Made by a program: the position numbers and the translations under genes. DNA of 59,489 nt, from assembly GCA_003598175.1 (NCBI GenBank), contig QZKN01000156.1, positions 1-59,489 of the forward strand, given 5' to 3'. Shown here one piece after another: positions 34,916 through 43,860 of the stretch (positions are counted from its first letter, which is position 1; the number at the start of each line of letters is the position of its first letter). Under the pieces are notes generated by a model. The model was not told the origin of the DNA. It was given only the letters and a program-made list of their open reading frames with translations, and made no database searches. The stretch is from Candidatus Omnitrophota bacterium (lineage in GTDB: Bacteria; Hinthialibacterota; Hinthialibacteria; Hinthialibacterales; Hinthialibacteraceae).

Positions 34916-36523
34916 GTGACCAGTTATTTCTCGCTACTCCAACGGTTGTATGATTTTGAAAAGGACTATCCTCTTGAGCGTTTCGTCCTTGGTCCTATTC
35001 CATTCCTGTGGCCGATAGTAAAAATCGCTTCCCAAACGCGGTTGTTTCCGAAGGAAGAACGTTTGAATCAAAGCGCCGAAGAAGTCCAAACGCAATCCCA
35101 AGTGGTGAACCTGCTGCAACAGGAATTATCGCGGATCGTTCGGAATTGTCCTGCGAATTCGCCGGATACCGGTAATCATGTCTTGCAACATCCGGCGCGG
35201 GGAGATGTGGTGATCCTGACATCGGTCCCGCGACGGCGATTTGCTTTTCAACATGGATTGTATGACGTCTACTTGGATCCGATTGTGGAAATTTTAAAGA
35301 AGAACAACATTTCCGTGTCCGTAATGGAAACCGGTCCGCGGGAAACCTATCTGAAAAAGCGCCTATATCCTTCCTTCTTTTATGGGGACGTCGTGCTCCA
35401 GGCAGGCGCGTTTGCTCGTTATCATTCCGCTCAAATCTTTCCGGGAATTGATCTTCGCCCCCCCTCTTTTTTTCAGGATTATGTGAATTGGGTATGGCGG
35501 GAAAATCCGGAAATCGAACCGCTCACGTGGCAGGAAGTGTTAACCTCTCTGGGGAAAATCCTGGTCCTGGCGCAATATTTTCGGCAGTGTTTCACCTCCA
35601 TCAAGCCTCGTCTGATTGTCGTGGCTGCATGGAAAGACGACAAAAATCTGGCGGCGCTCCTCGCAGGACGCCAGCTGAGAATTCCTACGATTGATTTTCA
35701 GCATGGCGCTTTTTTATCGATGGATGTAGGGTACTTCCATTGGCCGAAAGGTCCGCAGGGGGGGTATCCGGTCATGCCGAATTACATCTGGTTTTGGGGA
35801 GATCATTTCAAGAACATCTGGCTGAAGAACAACGCGCTGTATGAAGACGATTCCGCGCTCATCGGCGGCAGCGCGTGGATGCATCGATGGATATACGCCC
35901 GGGATGATCTTGTCACGTTAAAAAATCACTTTCGGAGATATTTACTCGGCGCCCCGGAAATAGAATCTTTTACCATTGCGGTCACCCTCACCGGACGGAT
36001 GTGCTTTCACATGACGATTTTGGAAATAGCGGAATTTCTCAAGCAAATCATTGTACGCACATCGGGGAATTACACCTGGCTGGTCCGTCTTCATCCGCAA
36101 GAGAATTTCCTCCTTGAGGAACTGAAAACTTCCCTGGCCATGCTCCCTCACCGGATTGTGATTTACGAAGCCCATGTGGTTCCGATTCTGACGCTTTTGG
36201 AAACGGCGGATGTTCATTTGACATTCGGATCATCGACTGCTTTCGAAGCGTTGGCCTGTCGAGTTCCCACGATTGGAGTTACTGATTATTCTAAAAAAAG
36301 TATGGAACGATTGCTGGAGGAAAAAGTAGGGTATTTTACCAAAGATCCGATTGAAATCGCGCGTATGATTGATAACATTCATGCCGGGGAATGCAACGAA
36401 TTGGACTTTGTCAAATTACCGGAATCAAAAGTCAATCGATTCTCTTGCATGCGCAAAAACCTGCCGGACGATACATTATTGGCATTCCTCGAACGGATTT
36501 TTTCTCAATCGCCATCGCATTAA
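34916..36523 (+). CDS. GT-B fold surface carbohydrate transferase-like protein, first gene of the glycan island
   Basis: 535 aa, cytosolic or peripheral. The C-terminal half has the GT-B pattern IDFQHGAFLSMD, TWLVRLHPQENF and a glycine-rich segment TFGSSTAFEALACRVPTI, as in CDP-glycerol/capsule polysaccharide transferases and NDP-sugar 2-epimerase folds. It begins at GTG 34916 with a weak GGA site. First gene of the co-directional island, so possibly the polymerase or transferase for the nonulosonate product. The 280 bp before it hold no gene and would carry the island promoter. Confidence 0.65.
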   Translation: MTSYFSLLQRLYDFEKDYPLERFVLGPIPFLWPIVKIASQTRLFPKEERLNQSAEEVQTQSQVVNLLQQELSRIVRNCPANSPDTGNHVLQHPARGDVVILTSVPRRRFAFQHGLYDVYLDPIVEILKKNNISVSVMETGPRETYLKKRLYPSFFYGDVVLQAGAFARYHSAQIFPGIDLRPPSFFQDYVNWVWRENPEIEPLTWQEVLTSLGKILVLAQYFRQCFTSIKPRLIVVAAWKDDKNLAALLAGRQLRIPTIDFQHGAFLSMDVGYFHWPKGPQGGYPVMPNYIWFWGDHFKNIWLKNNALYEDDSALIGGSAWMHRWIYARDDLVTLKNHFRRYLLGAPEIESFTIAVTLTGRMCFHMTILEIAEFLKQIIVRTSGNYTWLVRLHPQENFLLEELKTSLAMLPHRIVIYEAHVVPILTLLETADVHLTFGSSTAFEALACRVPTIGVTDYSKKSMERLLEEKVGYFTKDPIEIARMIDNIHAGECNELDFVKLPESKVNRFSCMRKNLPDDTLLAFLERIFSQSPSH

Positions 36524-36543
36524 TTTCGAATTTTAAGTAAAGT

Positions 36544-37650
36544 ATGAACCCGATTCTTTCGATAAATGCATCATCGTCATTGCATCAGGAAACGCACAGT
36601 ATGGAGTCTTGCAAGAACATGGCGGCGCTTAAACAAATAAAACTTTGTGAGGTTCTCTCTCGCACACTCCCGCGGGAAGAACGGTTTCAGCGATACCGGG
36701 AATTATGGAACCAGGCGGAAAGGAAGCAGGCGCTGACGGATTTTCCTCTCCACCTGGATGTGGAACTATCCGGCGCATGCAATCTGAAATGTGAATGTTG
36801 TTTTCAGAACGGATATATCGAAAGAAAATTGGGATTCATGAGGATGGAACTTTTTCAATCCATTATCGATCAGGGAATCGAGAACGGATTATGCGCCATC
36901 AAATTACAAATCCGGGGAGAATCCTTCCTGCATCCCAAATGGTTTGAGTGTGTTCGTTATGCCAAGGAATCCGGCGTGATGGACGTCCAAATCACCACCA
37001 ACGCGACATTATTGAATGAAAAGCAAGCTCATGAGATATTGGCCAGTGGATTGGATGGAATCGTTTTTTCCGTGGACGCCCATCACGGAGAGAGCTGGCA
37101 TCAACGGAATCAAAATGAGCCCTATCAGGGAACGATTGAGCGGAATATCCGACAATTCCTCTCCCTGCGCAAGTCGCTGGGAAAGAAGTGGCCGCAGGTG
37201 CGAATGCGAGCCTCGATTTCCGAAACCGATCAAGCGAGTTATGAGCGAACCAAAGAACGGATTCAAGCCACGTTTCCCGATGTGGATATTGTCGTGGTCA
37301 ATCGGTTGCACAATTTTTCCGATTCGGAAGATTCGTATCCCGATCTCCATACACACTATCGATTGCTTCCCTGCAGCCATTTGTTTCAAAGGCTCGCCGT
37401 TTTCTGGGATGGACAGGTCACCGCTTGTTGCATGGACTATAATAACAGATTCCAATTAGGCGACGCACGGAAACAACGGATTCAGGAAATCTGGCTAGGC
37501 GAACGAATGCAACGGATGCGCGATATTCATCTGGCCGGCGGGCGAAAGAAAATGGACATCTGCAAACACTGTCACGCTTACACCACGCCGATCGAAAATA
37601 CATATACGTATCTGGATCCACCGGCGCCGTTTCACTACGATGGAGAATGA
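36544..37650 (+). CDS. Radical SAM protein with SPASM-like C-terminus (island rSAM 1)
   Basis: 368 aa. The rSAM cluster motif is CNLKCECC (CX3CX2C) near residue ~80. A GGE-like QIRGESFLHP (~121-130) follows, where the SAM amino group binds. The C-terminus has a SPASM/twitch-type Cys set: LPCSHLF, TACCMDY, CKHCHAY. Auxiliary clusters suggest it modifies a peptide or a sugar-nucleotide. The reaction is unknown. The next gene is a methyltransferase that overlaps by 11 bp. A start at 36601, with a better AGGA site, is also possible. Confidence 0.85.
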   Translation: MNPILSINASSSLHQETHSMESCKNMAALKQIKLCEVLSRTLPREERFQRYRELWNQAERKQALTDFPLHLDVELSGACNLKCECCFQNGYIERKLGFMRMELFQSIIDQGIENGLCAIKLQIRGESFLHPKWFECVRYAKESGVMDVQITTNATLLNEKQAHEILASGLDGIVFSVDAHHGESWHQRNQNEPYQGTIERNIRQFLSLRKSLGKKWPQVRMRASISETDQASYERTKERIQATFPDVDIVVVNRLHNFSDSEDSYPDLHTHYRLLPCSHLFQRLAVFWDGQVTACCMDYNNRFQLGDARKQRIQEIWLGERMQRMRDIHLAGGRKKMDICKHCHAYTTPIENTYTYLDPPAPFHYDGE

Positions 37651-38332
37651 AACCGCGCCAATCACCGTTTTTAACGAGGCCCGGATGGATAAATCGGTTC
37701 AGGAACTTTTTTGGCGAAGCGAGTTCGGAAAACAATACAACGATAGAAATCTGCGAGATATCGAAGAGCTGGATCGCAACCATATCCGCCTGTATGGCGT
37801 GACACGCTCGGAATTGAACCGGGAATTTTTGGGGGAATTGAATATCCATGCGATCCTGGAATGTGGATGTGGAGTCGGAAATCAATTGCTGCTTCTGGCC
37901 CATCAGGGATATGAACGGTTATGCGGCATTGATATTCAGGAAGACGCGTTGGGGAAAGCCCGGTCGCGATTGCCGCATGTGGGGTGGATCCAGGCCTCTT
38001 TATCTCATATCCCGTTTCAGCCCGGTAGTTTCGATTTGTCATTTACGAGTGGGGTTTTGATTCACATCAACCCGGATCATCTGTTGGAAGCCATGCGTCA
38101 GATTTTCCAGGCCAGCGGGTCTTATGTCTGGGGATATGAGTATTATCACGATTCCCTTATGGCGATGGAATACCGGGGTCATACGAACAAATTGTGGAAA
38201 GCGGATTATTGCCGGCTGTATATGGAGCATTTTCCCTTGCGGCTTATCAAACGGAAAAAGCTGGTTTATCGCAGCGATTCCTCATTGATCGATGAAATGT
38301 TTTTGTTGCAAAAAATGGAAACGCCGGCATAA
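37640..38332 (+). CDS. SAM-dependent methyltransferase, PseG-locus type
   Basis: 230 aa class I methyltransferase. The SAM site is ILECGCGVGNQLLLL, the acidic loop CGIDIQEDAL and motif IV FDLSFTSGVLIHI. The N-terminal FWRSEFGKQYNDRN agrees with the 'pseudaminic acid biosynthesis-associated methylase' subgroup (recalled; TIGR03587-like). It could methylate the nonulosonic acid or a precursor. It starts inside the rSAM 1 gene; an in-frame ATG at 37685 preceded by GAGG is the alternative start. Confidence 0.8.
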   Translation: MENETAPITVFNEARMDKSVQELFWRSEFGKQYNDRNLRDIEELDRNHIRLYGVTRSELNREFLGELNIHAILECGCGVGNQLLLLAHQGYERLCGIDIQEDALGKARSRLPHVGWIQASLSHIPFQPGSFDLSFTSGVLIHINPDHLLEAMRQIFQASGSYVWGYEYYHDSLMAMEYRGHTNKLWKADYCRLYMEHFPLRLIKRKKLVYRSDSSLIDEMFLLQKMETPA

Positions 38333-38590
38333 GGTTATGTTCGGATAGTTCATCATAAGAAAAATCCCTTTTCGTGATTAGGCTTGGGATTCACAATGGA
38401 ATTGCATAGGGACGTCGGTTGCGGTTCAAGTTGCCGGGCGGGAAAGCCGATATTATGTTTCTACATACATTTCGATGGAAAGCGAAGCGGTGAAACGAGT
38501 CGGAACCCGTTTCCCCTGTTCGGAAGGTCGGCAGCATGAATCAGCGGCAACCTGTACATGATCGGATGGAATGAGGAAGGAATGTTCACG

Positions 38591-39841
38591 ATGGATTGTC
38601 GGATGACCAGAGGCATCTATTTACGGGCAAATGGGGAAATCAACTGTTATTGTTCCACCGGAGAACAAATCACGGTTGCCCAGTTGCCTCTTGACCATTT
38701 GGATTTCAATTTCGTGGATGATTTTTATTATCGCGGCAACTTTCAACATATACGGGACTGCATGAACGATCACAAATTGCCGTTCCCGGTTTATTGTCTC
38801 AAGTGCAATTATCTAAATCCGTTCGGCCAATTCGAGCGGGAAAAGGTGCGTACGGAGATTGAATGGTTTCACATTGAAGCGATGAGCGCCTGTAATCTGA
38901 AATGCCCTTTTTGTGTTCACGGGATTCCGGCGGAGAAAAGATCGTTTATTCGAAAAGGTCCGAGTAAATTGCCGGTTCCGTTGTATAACAAGGTTTTACA
39001 GGATATCGCCGACGCCGGATTGCGTTTGAAATGGATGTACTTCAGCGGTCGGGGAGAACCGGGATTGCATCCGCAGGTATGGGATATGGTGAAGACGGCC
39101 AAAACCTTATTCGATACCAATTTCCTGGTCAATACGGCAGGGAATATCCCCTACGACGACAAGATCGTCGATTCCGGCTTGGATAAGATCAAGATTGCGT
39201 TCGAGAGTCTTGATCAGGAAACGTACAGCCGTTACCGGGTAGGCGGCCATGTGGAGATTCCTCTCGAACTGACGCGGAAAATAGCGGATCGGAAAACACG
39301 GGTGAGATCGAAAACGCCGGAGATCATCTGGCAGTACGTTCTGTTCAACTTCAACGATTCGGATGAAGAGTTGATCAATTATCAAGTGAAAGCCCTGGAA
39401 TACGGCGTGGATCGTTTGCGGGTCATTCATACCTGGACGAAGAATTTTTCGACCAGAAAACCCGATGATTTTCCCCGCATTTTTCCCAACATCGAGTTTA
39501 TCGATTGTTATGAGCGCGGGTATGGAATTCCGTTGAATGTATTACAAACGGAATTGGATAACGCCTTGCAGACGAACAACATTCGCCATTACATCAGTTT
39601 GATCGCTCGGATTTTTCACTGGTTGGAATGGGATACGGAAAACCGCGACGAATACGACCACTTTGCAACTCTTTCTCTCTGCGACGACGAAATATTCAAA
39701 CGGAGAAATGACGGGAACATGGTCGAGGGATACAAATCAATCCTGAAACGATGCCTGCTGGAACTTTCCAATGCCTATCGCCAAAACGGTTTTGCCGGCG
39801 AGTCCCAACGATACCTGAAATTTGCGGAGGAAATTCACTGA
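38591..39841 (+). CDS. Radical SAM protein with N-terminal Cys-rich module (island rSAM 2)
   Basis: 416 aa. The rSAM cluster is CNLKCPFC at ~100-107, unusually far from the N-terminus. In front of it is a Cys-rich module (RANGEINCYCSTGEQ and YCLKCNY) that resembles a SPASM-like binding segment usually found after the barrel. A GGE-like FSGRGEPGLHP follows. The C-terminus (~310-415) is helical with no cluster motif. AGGAAGG before ATG 38591 decides the start; 38558 and 38582 are upstream alternatives. The 258 bp upstream show no gene. Confidence 0.8.
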   Translation: MDCRMTRGIYLRANGEINCYCSTGEQITVAQLPLDHLDFNFVDDFYYRGNFQHIRDCMNDHKLPFPVYCLKCNYLNPFGQFEREKVRTEIEWFHIEAMSACNLKCPFCVHGIPAEKRSFIRKGPSKLPVPLYNKVLQDIADAGLRLKWMYFSGRGEPGLHPQVWDMVKTAKTLFDTNFLVNTAGNIPYDDKIVDSGLDKIKIAFESLDQETYSRYRVGGHVEIPLELTRKIADRKTRVRSKTPEIIWQYVLFNFNDSDEELINYQVKALEYGVDRLRVIHTWTKNFSTRKPDDFPRIFPNIEFIDCYERGYGIPLNVLQTELDNALQTNNIRHYISLIARIFHWLEWDTENRDEYDHFATLSLCDDEIFKRRNDGNMVEGYKSILKRCLLELSNAYRQNGFAGESQRYLKFAEEIH

Positions 39842-39992
39842 CAACGCATGAGACGCGTATCCTGCAACGGATAAAAAACGAACTACCGGTCATGCCTTTG
39901 TGTAAGCAGGATTGACGGATGGACATGATTTTCCCTGGAAAATTGTTCTTTTCGCTTCTATGGTATCGTTGAATCGAAGAAGATGGGAATCC

Positions 39993-40631
39993 ATGACGAA
40001 AATGAAACGTGTTCTTGCCATTGGCGCGCACTATGACGATGTCGAACTGGGGTGCGGGGGAACCTTGCTGAAACATGTCCAAAACGGAGATCCGGTTTAT
40101 GTTCTTGTGATTACCGATTCCGCTTATACCGATGCAAATGGTATTTTAATTCGGGATACAAAAACCGCGTATGAAGAGGGACAAAAAGCCGCCCGCTTGA
40201 TGAACGTGGAAATGGATTGCCTGAATTACAAAACCTTTGAAGTTCCCTTCGACGAGGGATTGACCCGGCTGATCATCCGGTATATTCAAGAACGGAATAT
40301 TGATACGGTCTATACCCATTGGGTTCGGGATGTGCACCGCGATCACCAATATGCCGCCCGATGCACCTTGATGGCGGCTCGTCATGTTCCGAATATTTTG
40401 ATGTACCGGAGTAATTTTTACAATGCGGATCAACCGTTTTTGGGAACCTTGTATTCGGATATCTCCCACTTCATGGAGAAAAAGTGTGAAGTGATCCGGG
40501 CCTACACATCCGAACTCACACGGGTGAATTATGCCTGGTTGGATTTCGTCAGGAAAAGAAACAGCAGCGACGGGCAGATTGTCGGCGTGGAATATGCGGA
40601 AAATTTCGAGATCACACAATATATGATTTAG
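39993..40631 (+). CDS. PIG-L family N-acetylglucosaminyl deacetylase
   Basis: 212 aa. The metal-binding PIG-L/LmbE motifs are IGAHYDDVELGCGG near the N-terminus (A-H-x-D-D) and HRDHQYA (H-x-x-H). These enzymes deacetylate N-acetylglucosamine-linked substrates. In the island it may remove an acetyl group so that another acyl group (formyl, for example) can be added. Start 39993 follows GGGAA; the longer frame to 39912 has no family likeness. It is followed by WbqC after 33 bp. Confidence 0.9.
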   Translation: MTKMKRVLAIGAHYDDVELGCGGTLLKHVQNGDPVYVLVITDSAYTDANGILIRDTKTAYEEGQKAARLMNVEMDCLNYKTFEVPFDEGLTRLIIRYIQERNIDTVYTHWVRDVHRDHQYAARCTLMAARHVPNILMYRSNFYNADQPFLGTLYSDISHFMEKKCEVIRAYTSELTRVNYAWLDFVRKRNSSDGQIVGVEYAENFEITQYMI

Positions 40632-40664
40632 CCATTCGCGGGCGATGGAACAGGGACGTAGCCG

Positions 40665-41333
40665 ATGATTGTGACCATTCACCAACCGGATTTTCTGCCC
40701 TGGCTGGGATTTTTTGACCGCTGGCGAAAAAGCGACCTGTTCATCGTTCTGGATGACGTGCAATTTTTACGGCGTGGATGGCATCATCGGGATCGGATCA
40801 AAACGGCGAACGGCGCTCAATGGCTGACGGTGCCGGTAAAAAAAAAGGGGAGATTGCATCAGTTGATTCGCGAAGTGGAAATCGATTTGGACAGCCATTG
40901 GCGCAACACGCATCTCAAGACCATTCAAGTCAATTATCATCGAGCGCCGGATTTTGACGCCTGCTATTCCTTTCTGGATGTGATTTACAGTAAACAACAC
41001 ACCCGGTTACTGGATTTCAACCTGGATCTCCTGCAGATTGTCCGGAAACATCTTGCAATTGCAACGCCAATGGTTTTGGCTTCCACGTTTGCGATTCGTT
41101 CCAGCGCCACCCAACGGTTGGTGGATCTCATCAAACAGGTCAAAGGCGATTGTTATTTGACCGGTCTGGGCGCCAAAAACTATTTGGATCCGGTTACTTT
41201 TGCGGCAGAACGGATTGAAATCATCTGGCAGGATTTTCGGCATCCCGTTTATCCGCAATTGCACGGGGATTTTATTCCGAATCTCTCGGTTTTGGATTAC
41301 CTGATGAATTGTCTCACGGAACCAGTATGGTAG
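40665..41333 (+). CDS. wbqC: WbqC-like protein
   Basis: 222 aa, soluble. The N-terminal IHQPDFLPWLGFFDRW and FIVLDDVQFLRRGWHHR are typical of WbqC, often found in O-antigen and nonulosonate loci. WbqC is proposed to act in acylation or amino-group modification of UDP-sugars; mechanism uncertain. It overlaps the next gene (acetyltransferase) by 7 bp, and lies in a run of modification genes. Confidence 0.88.
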   Translation: MIVTIHQPDFLPWLGFFDRWRKSDLFIVLDDVQFLRRGWHHRDRIKTANGAQWLTVPVKKKGRLHQLIREVEIDLDSHWRNTHLKTIQVNYHRAPDFDACYSFLDVIYSKQHTRLLDFNLDLLQIVRKHLAIATPMVLASTFAIRSSATQRLVDLIKQVKGDCYLTGLGAKNYLDPVTFAAERIEIIWQDFRHPVYPQLHGDFIPNLSVLDYLMNCLTEPVW

Positions 41334-42106
41334 ATATATCGTTCAGCTATTTGGATTGGGATGACGAACAATTGGGGATTCGATGCGGTCTGATGGACGG
41401 CATGCATCTGGAGGGGACGTCCAATGTCGACGGATTGGGGGATGTTGTCATCGATTGCATCGAGGCGCACGATGACGTGGATTTTGTCACTCTGAAGCTG
41501 CCACAGAATACGGTAAGCGCCGTCAATCGGATTCTGCACGCGGGCGCGCAGTTGATCGATACGGAATTAACGTTCGCTTTTTCCGTGAACACGCCGCCTC
41601 CGGTTGTTGCCGCGGATCCAGCCCTTACCTGCACGTTTTGCAAAACGGTTGAGAGCGCTCCCTTCCTGTCTCTCGCCGAGGAAATGCGGCACAGCCGTTT
41701 TTTTCGCGATGAACGGATACCCGCGGAACGAGCATTGCGGCTTTGGCAATCTTCTATCGCCAATCATTGTGAAGGCTATGCCGACCAATTGCTCGTCGCT
41801 TATTATGCGGGAAAACCCAGTGGTTTGATTACGTTGGCGAGAAAAAATGCAGATACTTATTTTATGCATATCGTAGGCGTGCTGAAGCCATTTCAAGGGA
41901 AGAAAATTGCCACGGGGATGATCTACGAGGTAGTACGGCAATATTCGCATGAATACAGTATTTATGTGGAAACCCAATCGACCAATCTTCCCGCCCAAAT
42001 GCTTTATCAAAAAGCCGGATTCTCCTTCCATCGGCTGAAATATGTCTTACATTATTGGCGAAATCCCATTACCACGACGTGGAAATCCATGGATTCCTCA
42101 TCATGA
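41327..42106 (+). CDS. GNAT N-acetyltransferase, WecD/PseH-like
   Basis: 259 aa. A GNAT domain in the C-terminal half (~165-250) includes QLLVAYYAGKPSGLITL and the acetyl-CoA loop VLKPFQGKKIATGMI, then the sugar-amine motif region YQKAGF. The RHSRFFRDERIPAERALRLW stretch is close to WecD-type enzymes that acetylate 4-amino-4,6-dideoxy sugars on nucleotides. In a nonulosonate locus this would be the PseH-like step. Start 41327 overlaps WbqC; a TTG at 41309 is possible. Its stop overlaps NeuB by an ATGA. Confidence 0.82.
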   Translation: MVDISFSYLDWDDEQLGIRCGLMDGMHLEGTSNVDGLGDVVIDCIEAHDDVDFVTLKLPQNTVSAVNRILHAGAQLIDTELTFAFSVNTPPPVVAADPALTCTFCKTVESAPFLSLAEEMRHSRFFRDERIPAERALRLWQSSIANHCEGYADQLLVAYYAGKPSGLITLARKNADTYFMHIVGVLKPFQGKKIATGMIYEVVRQYSHEYSIYVETQSTNLPAQMLYQKAGFSFHRLKYVLHYWRNPITTTWKSMDSSS

Positions 42107-43095
42107 ACGAAACAAAAGAATCTTCACCTTATTCTCCCTGCTTCCTTATCGCGGAAATTGGTTTTAATCATGAAGGCAATATGGATATGGCCGAGAAGAT
42201 GATCCGGGCCGCGGCGGACGCCGGCGCCGACGCCGTGAAATTTCAAACGTTTCGAGCGGGAGACATAGCGCTGCCTTCCAGTCCTCATTTCGAACTCATC
42301 AGGAAGGGAGAACTGGATATTGAACAACATCGCCATCTGGCGCGGATTGCTCGAGAGCAGAACGTGGATTTCCTTTCGACTCCGTACAGTCCCTGGGCGG
42401 TCGACCTGTTGGAAACGGTAGGCGTCTCCGCATACAAAGTGGCGTCGATGGACAGCGCCAATTCGTGTTTGTTGGCTAAAATCGCGGAAACCGGGAAACC
42501 GATCTTTCTTTCCACGGGGATGACCACGTTGAGCGAAATTGACGAAACGATTCATTTCTTGCATGTCAACAACAGCGGGCCGGTGACGTTGCTGCACTGT
42601 ATATCGCATTATCCCGCCAAAGCGGAGGATTTGCATCTAAAAACGATTCCTTTACTCAAAACGCTATTTCATCTTCCCGTCGGATATTCGGATCATTATC
42701 CCGGAACGCAGGCCTGTCTGGCTGCGGCCATGATGGGCGCATCCGTGATCGAGACCCATTTTACGTTAGACCGTTCCGCTGAGGGGGGCGACCATTCTCA
42801 TTCTGTCGATCCGCCGCTGCTGAAAAAGTTGATTGAGGATATCGAATTGTTTTCCCGGATGCGCGGAAGGATGGATGCGATTTATCAGCGGCCGGATCGG
42901 GAATGCGCCGCCGTCTACCGGCGCGGAGTCTATGCCGCCCGGGATTTGGAATCGGGAGAAGTATTGCAGGAAAAGGATCTCGTGTTGGCTCGCCCCCCGT
43001 CGGATTTTGCTCCGAATGATCTTAAACGGCTCGTGGGGAAACCATTGCGGAATCCGGTGAAAGCGTTTACCGCCATCTCGAAGGATTCGGTGTAG
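42103..43095 (+). CDS. NeuB-type nonulosonic acid synthase, copy 1 (SpsE/PseI-like)
   Basis: 330 aa. A NeuB TIM barrel (FLIAEIGFNHEGNMD, ADAVKFQTFRA, IFLSTGMTTLSEI, HCISHYPAK, GYSDHYPG, ETHFTLD) is followed by a SAF domain (~275-330). It condenses phosphoenolpyruvate with a 6-deoxy-2,4-diamino-hexose or ManNAc-type sugar to give the nonulosonic acid. ATGA overlap with the acetyltransferase gene. Followed by an SpsF-like cytidylyltransferase and PseG-like gene, the same order as the spsE-spsF-spsG block in Bacillus spore-coat genes. Confidence 0.95.
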   Translation: MNETKESSPYSPCFLIAEIGFNHEGNMDMAEKMIRAAADAGADAVKFQTFRAGDIALPSSPHFELIRKGELDIEQHRHLARIAREQNVDFLSTPYSPWAVDLLETVGVSAYKVASMDSANSCLLAKIAETGKPIFLSTGMTTLSEIDETIHFLHVNNSGPVTLLHCISHYPAKAEDLHLKTIPLLKTLFHLPVGYSDHYPGTQACLAAAMMGASVIETHFTLDRSAEGGDHSHSVDPPLLKKLIEDIELFSRMRGRMDAIYQRPDRECAAVYRRGVYAARDLESGEVLQEKDLVLARPPSDFAPNDLKRLVGKPLRNPVKAFTAISKDSV

Positions 43096-43149
43096 CCGAC
43101 TGGAATCCGATCTGTCAAGGCTGAAATTTTCAAGATTTTGAATTATAAA

Positions 43150-43860
43150 ATGAATGCGAATCACCATTCCAAAGTCCTGGTTGTTGTCCAATGCCGTTTC
43201 CGATCCGTGCGGCTGCCGGGAAAGGCCCTCTACCCTCTCGGCGGCGTGCCTCTATTGGTTTTTCTTCTTCGCCGACTTCGCTCGAATTTGTCTTCTCAAG
43301 AATATCAAGTAGTCTTGGCAACAAGTGAAAATCCGGCGGATGATCCGATTTATTTTTGGGGCGTGTCCGAAGCGGTTTCCGTGGTTCGAGGCGACGAGGA
43401 CGATGTGCTATCGCGTTTTCATGATTGTCTGACGCGGTATCCTGCGCCGTATGTGGTGCGCGTCACCGCGGATAATCCGTTGACCTGTCCCGTGATTTTG
43501 CAGGCCGCCGTGCGCCACATGCAAAAAGAACAACTGGATTATGTGATATCCAAAGGAAATCCGTGCGGCGCAGGGGTGGATGTGTTTTCCGCGCGAATGT
43601 TGCGCTATTTGAACGAACATGCATCGCAACCGGAAGAGAGAGAACATATTAATAAATATATTCTTGACCACGTTCTTGGTGATTTTCAGGTGGGAGAGAT
43701 GCCGGTCGATGATAGGATTTGTTTTCCACAGCTTCGTTTGACGGTGGATACGAGCGAAGATTACCAAACCGTCTCCGCTTTGATCAGGAAGGATGATCAT
43801 GAACCCTGGAACCTCTCCCTCGATGAGATCGTTAAACGAATGGATCCATCAGGTGTTTGA
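43150..43860 (+). CDS. Cytidylyltransferase, SpsF-type
   Basis: 236 aa. The nucleotide-sugar pyrophosphorylase start VVVQCRFRSVRLPGKALYPL has the R-x-x-S-x-R-L-P-G-K signature, VRVTADNPLTCP the metal-Asp region, and LRLTVDTSEDY the late Asp. SpsF-like enzymes activate surface sugars with CTP or a related nucleotide. It overlaps the next PseG-like gene (43799) by 62 bp, so the two are co-translated. The start is 43150 (ATG); no strong ribosome site. A TTG at 43138 is the alternative. Confidence 0.88.
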   Translation: MNANHHSKVLVVVQCRFRSVRLPGKALYPLGGVPLLVFLLRRLRSNLSSQEYQVVLATSENPADDPIYFWGVSEAVSVVRGDEDDVLSRFHDCLTRYPAPYVVRVTADNPLTCPVILQAAVRHMQKEQLDYVISKGNPCGAGVDVFSARMLRYLNEHASQPEEREHINKYILDHVLGDFQVGEMPVDDRICFPQLRLTVDTSEDYQTVSALIRKDDHEPWNLSLDEIVKRMDPSGV

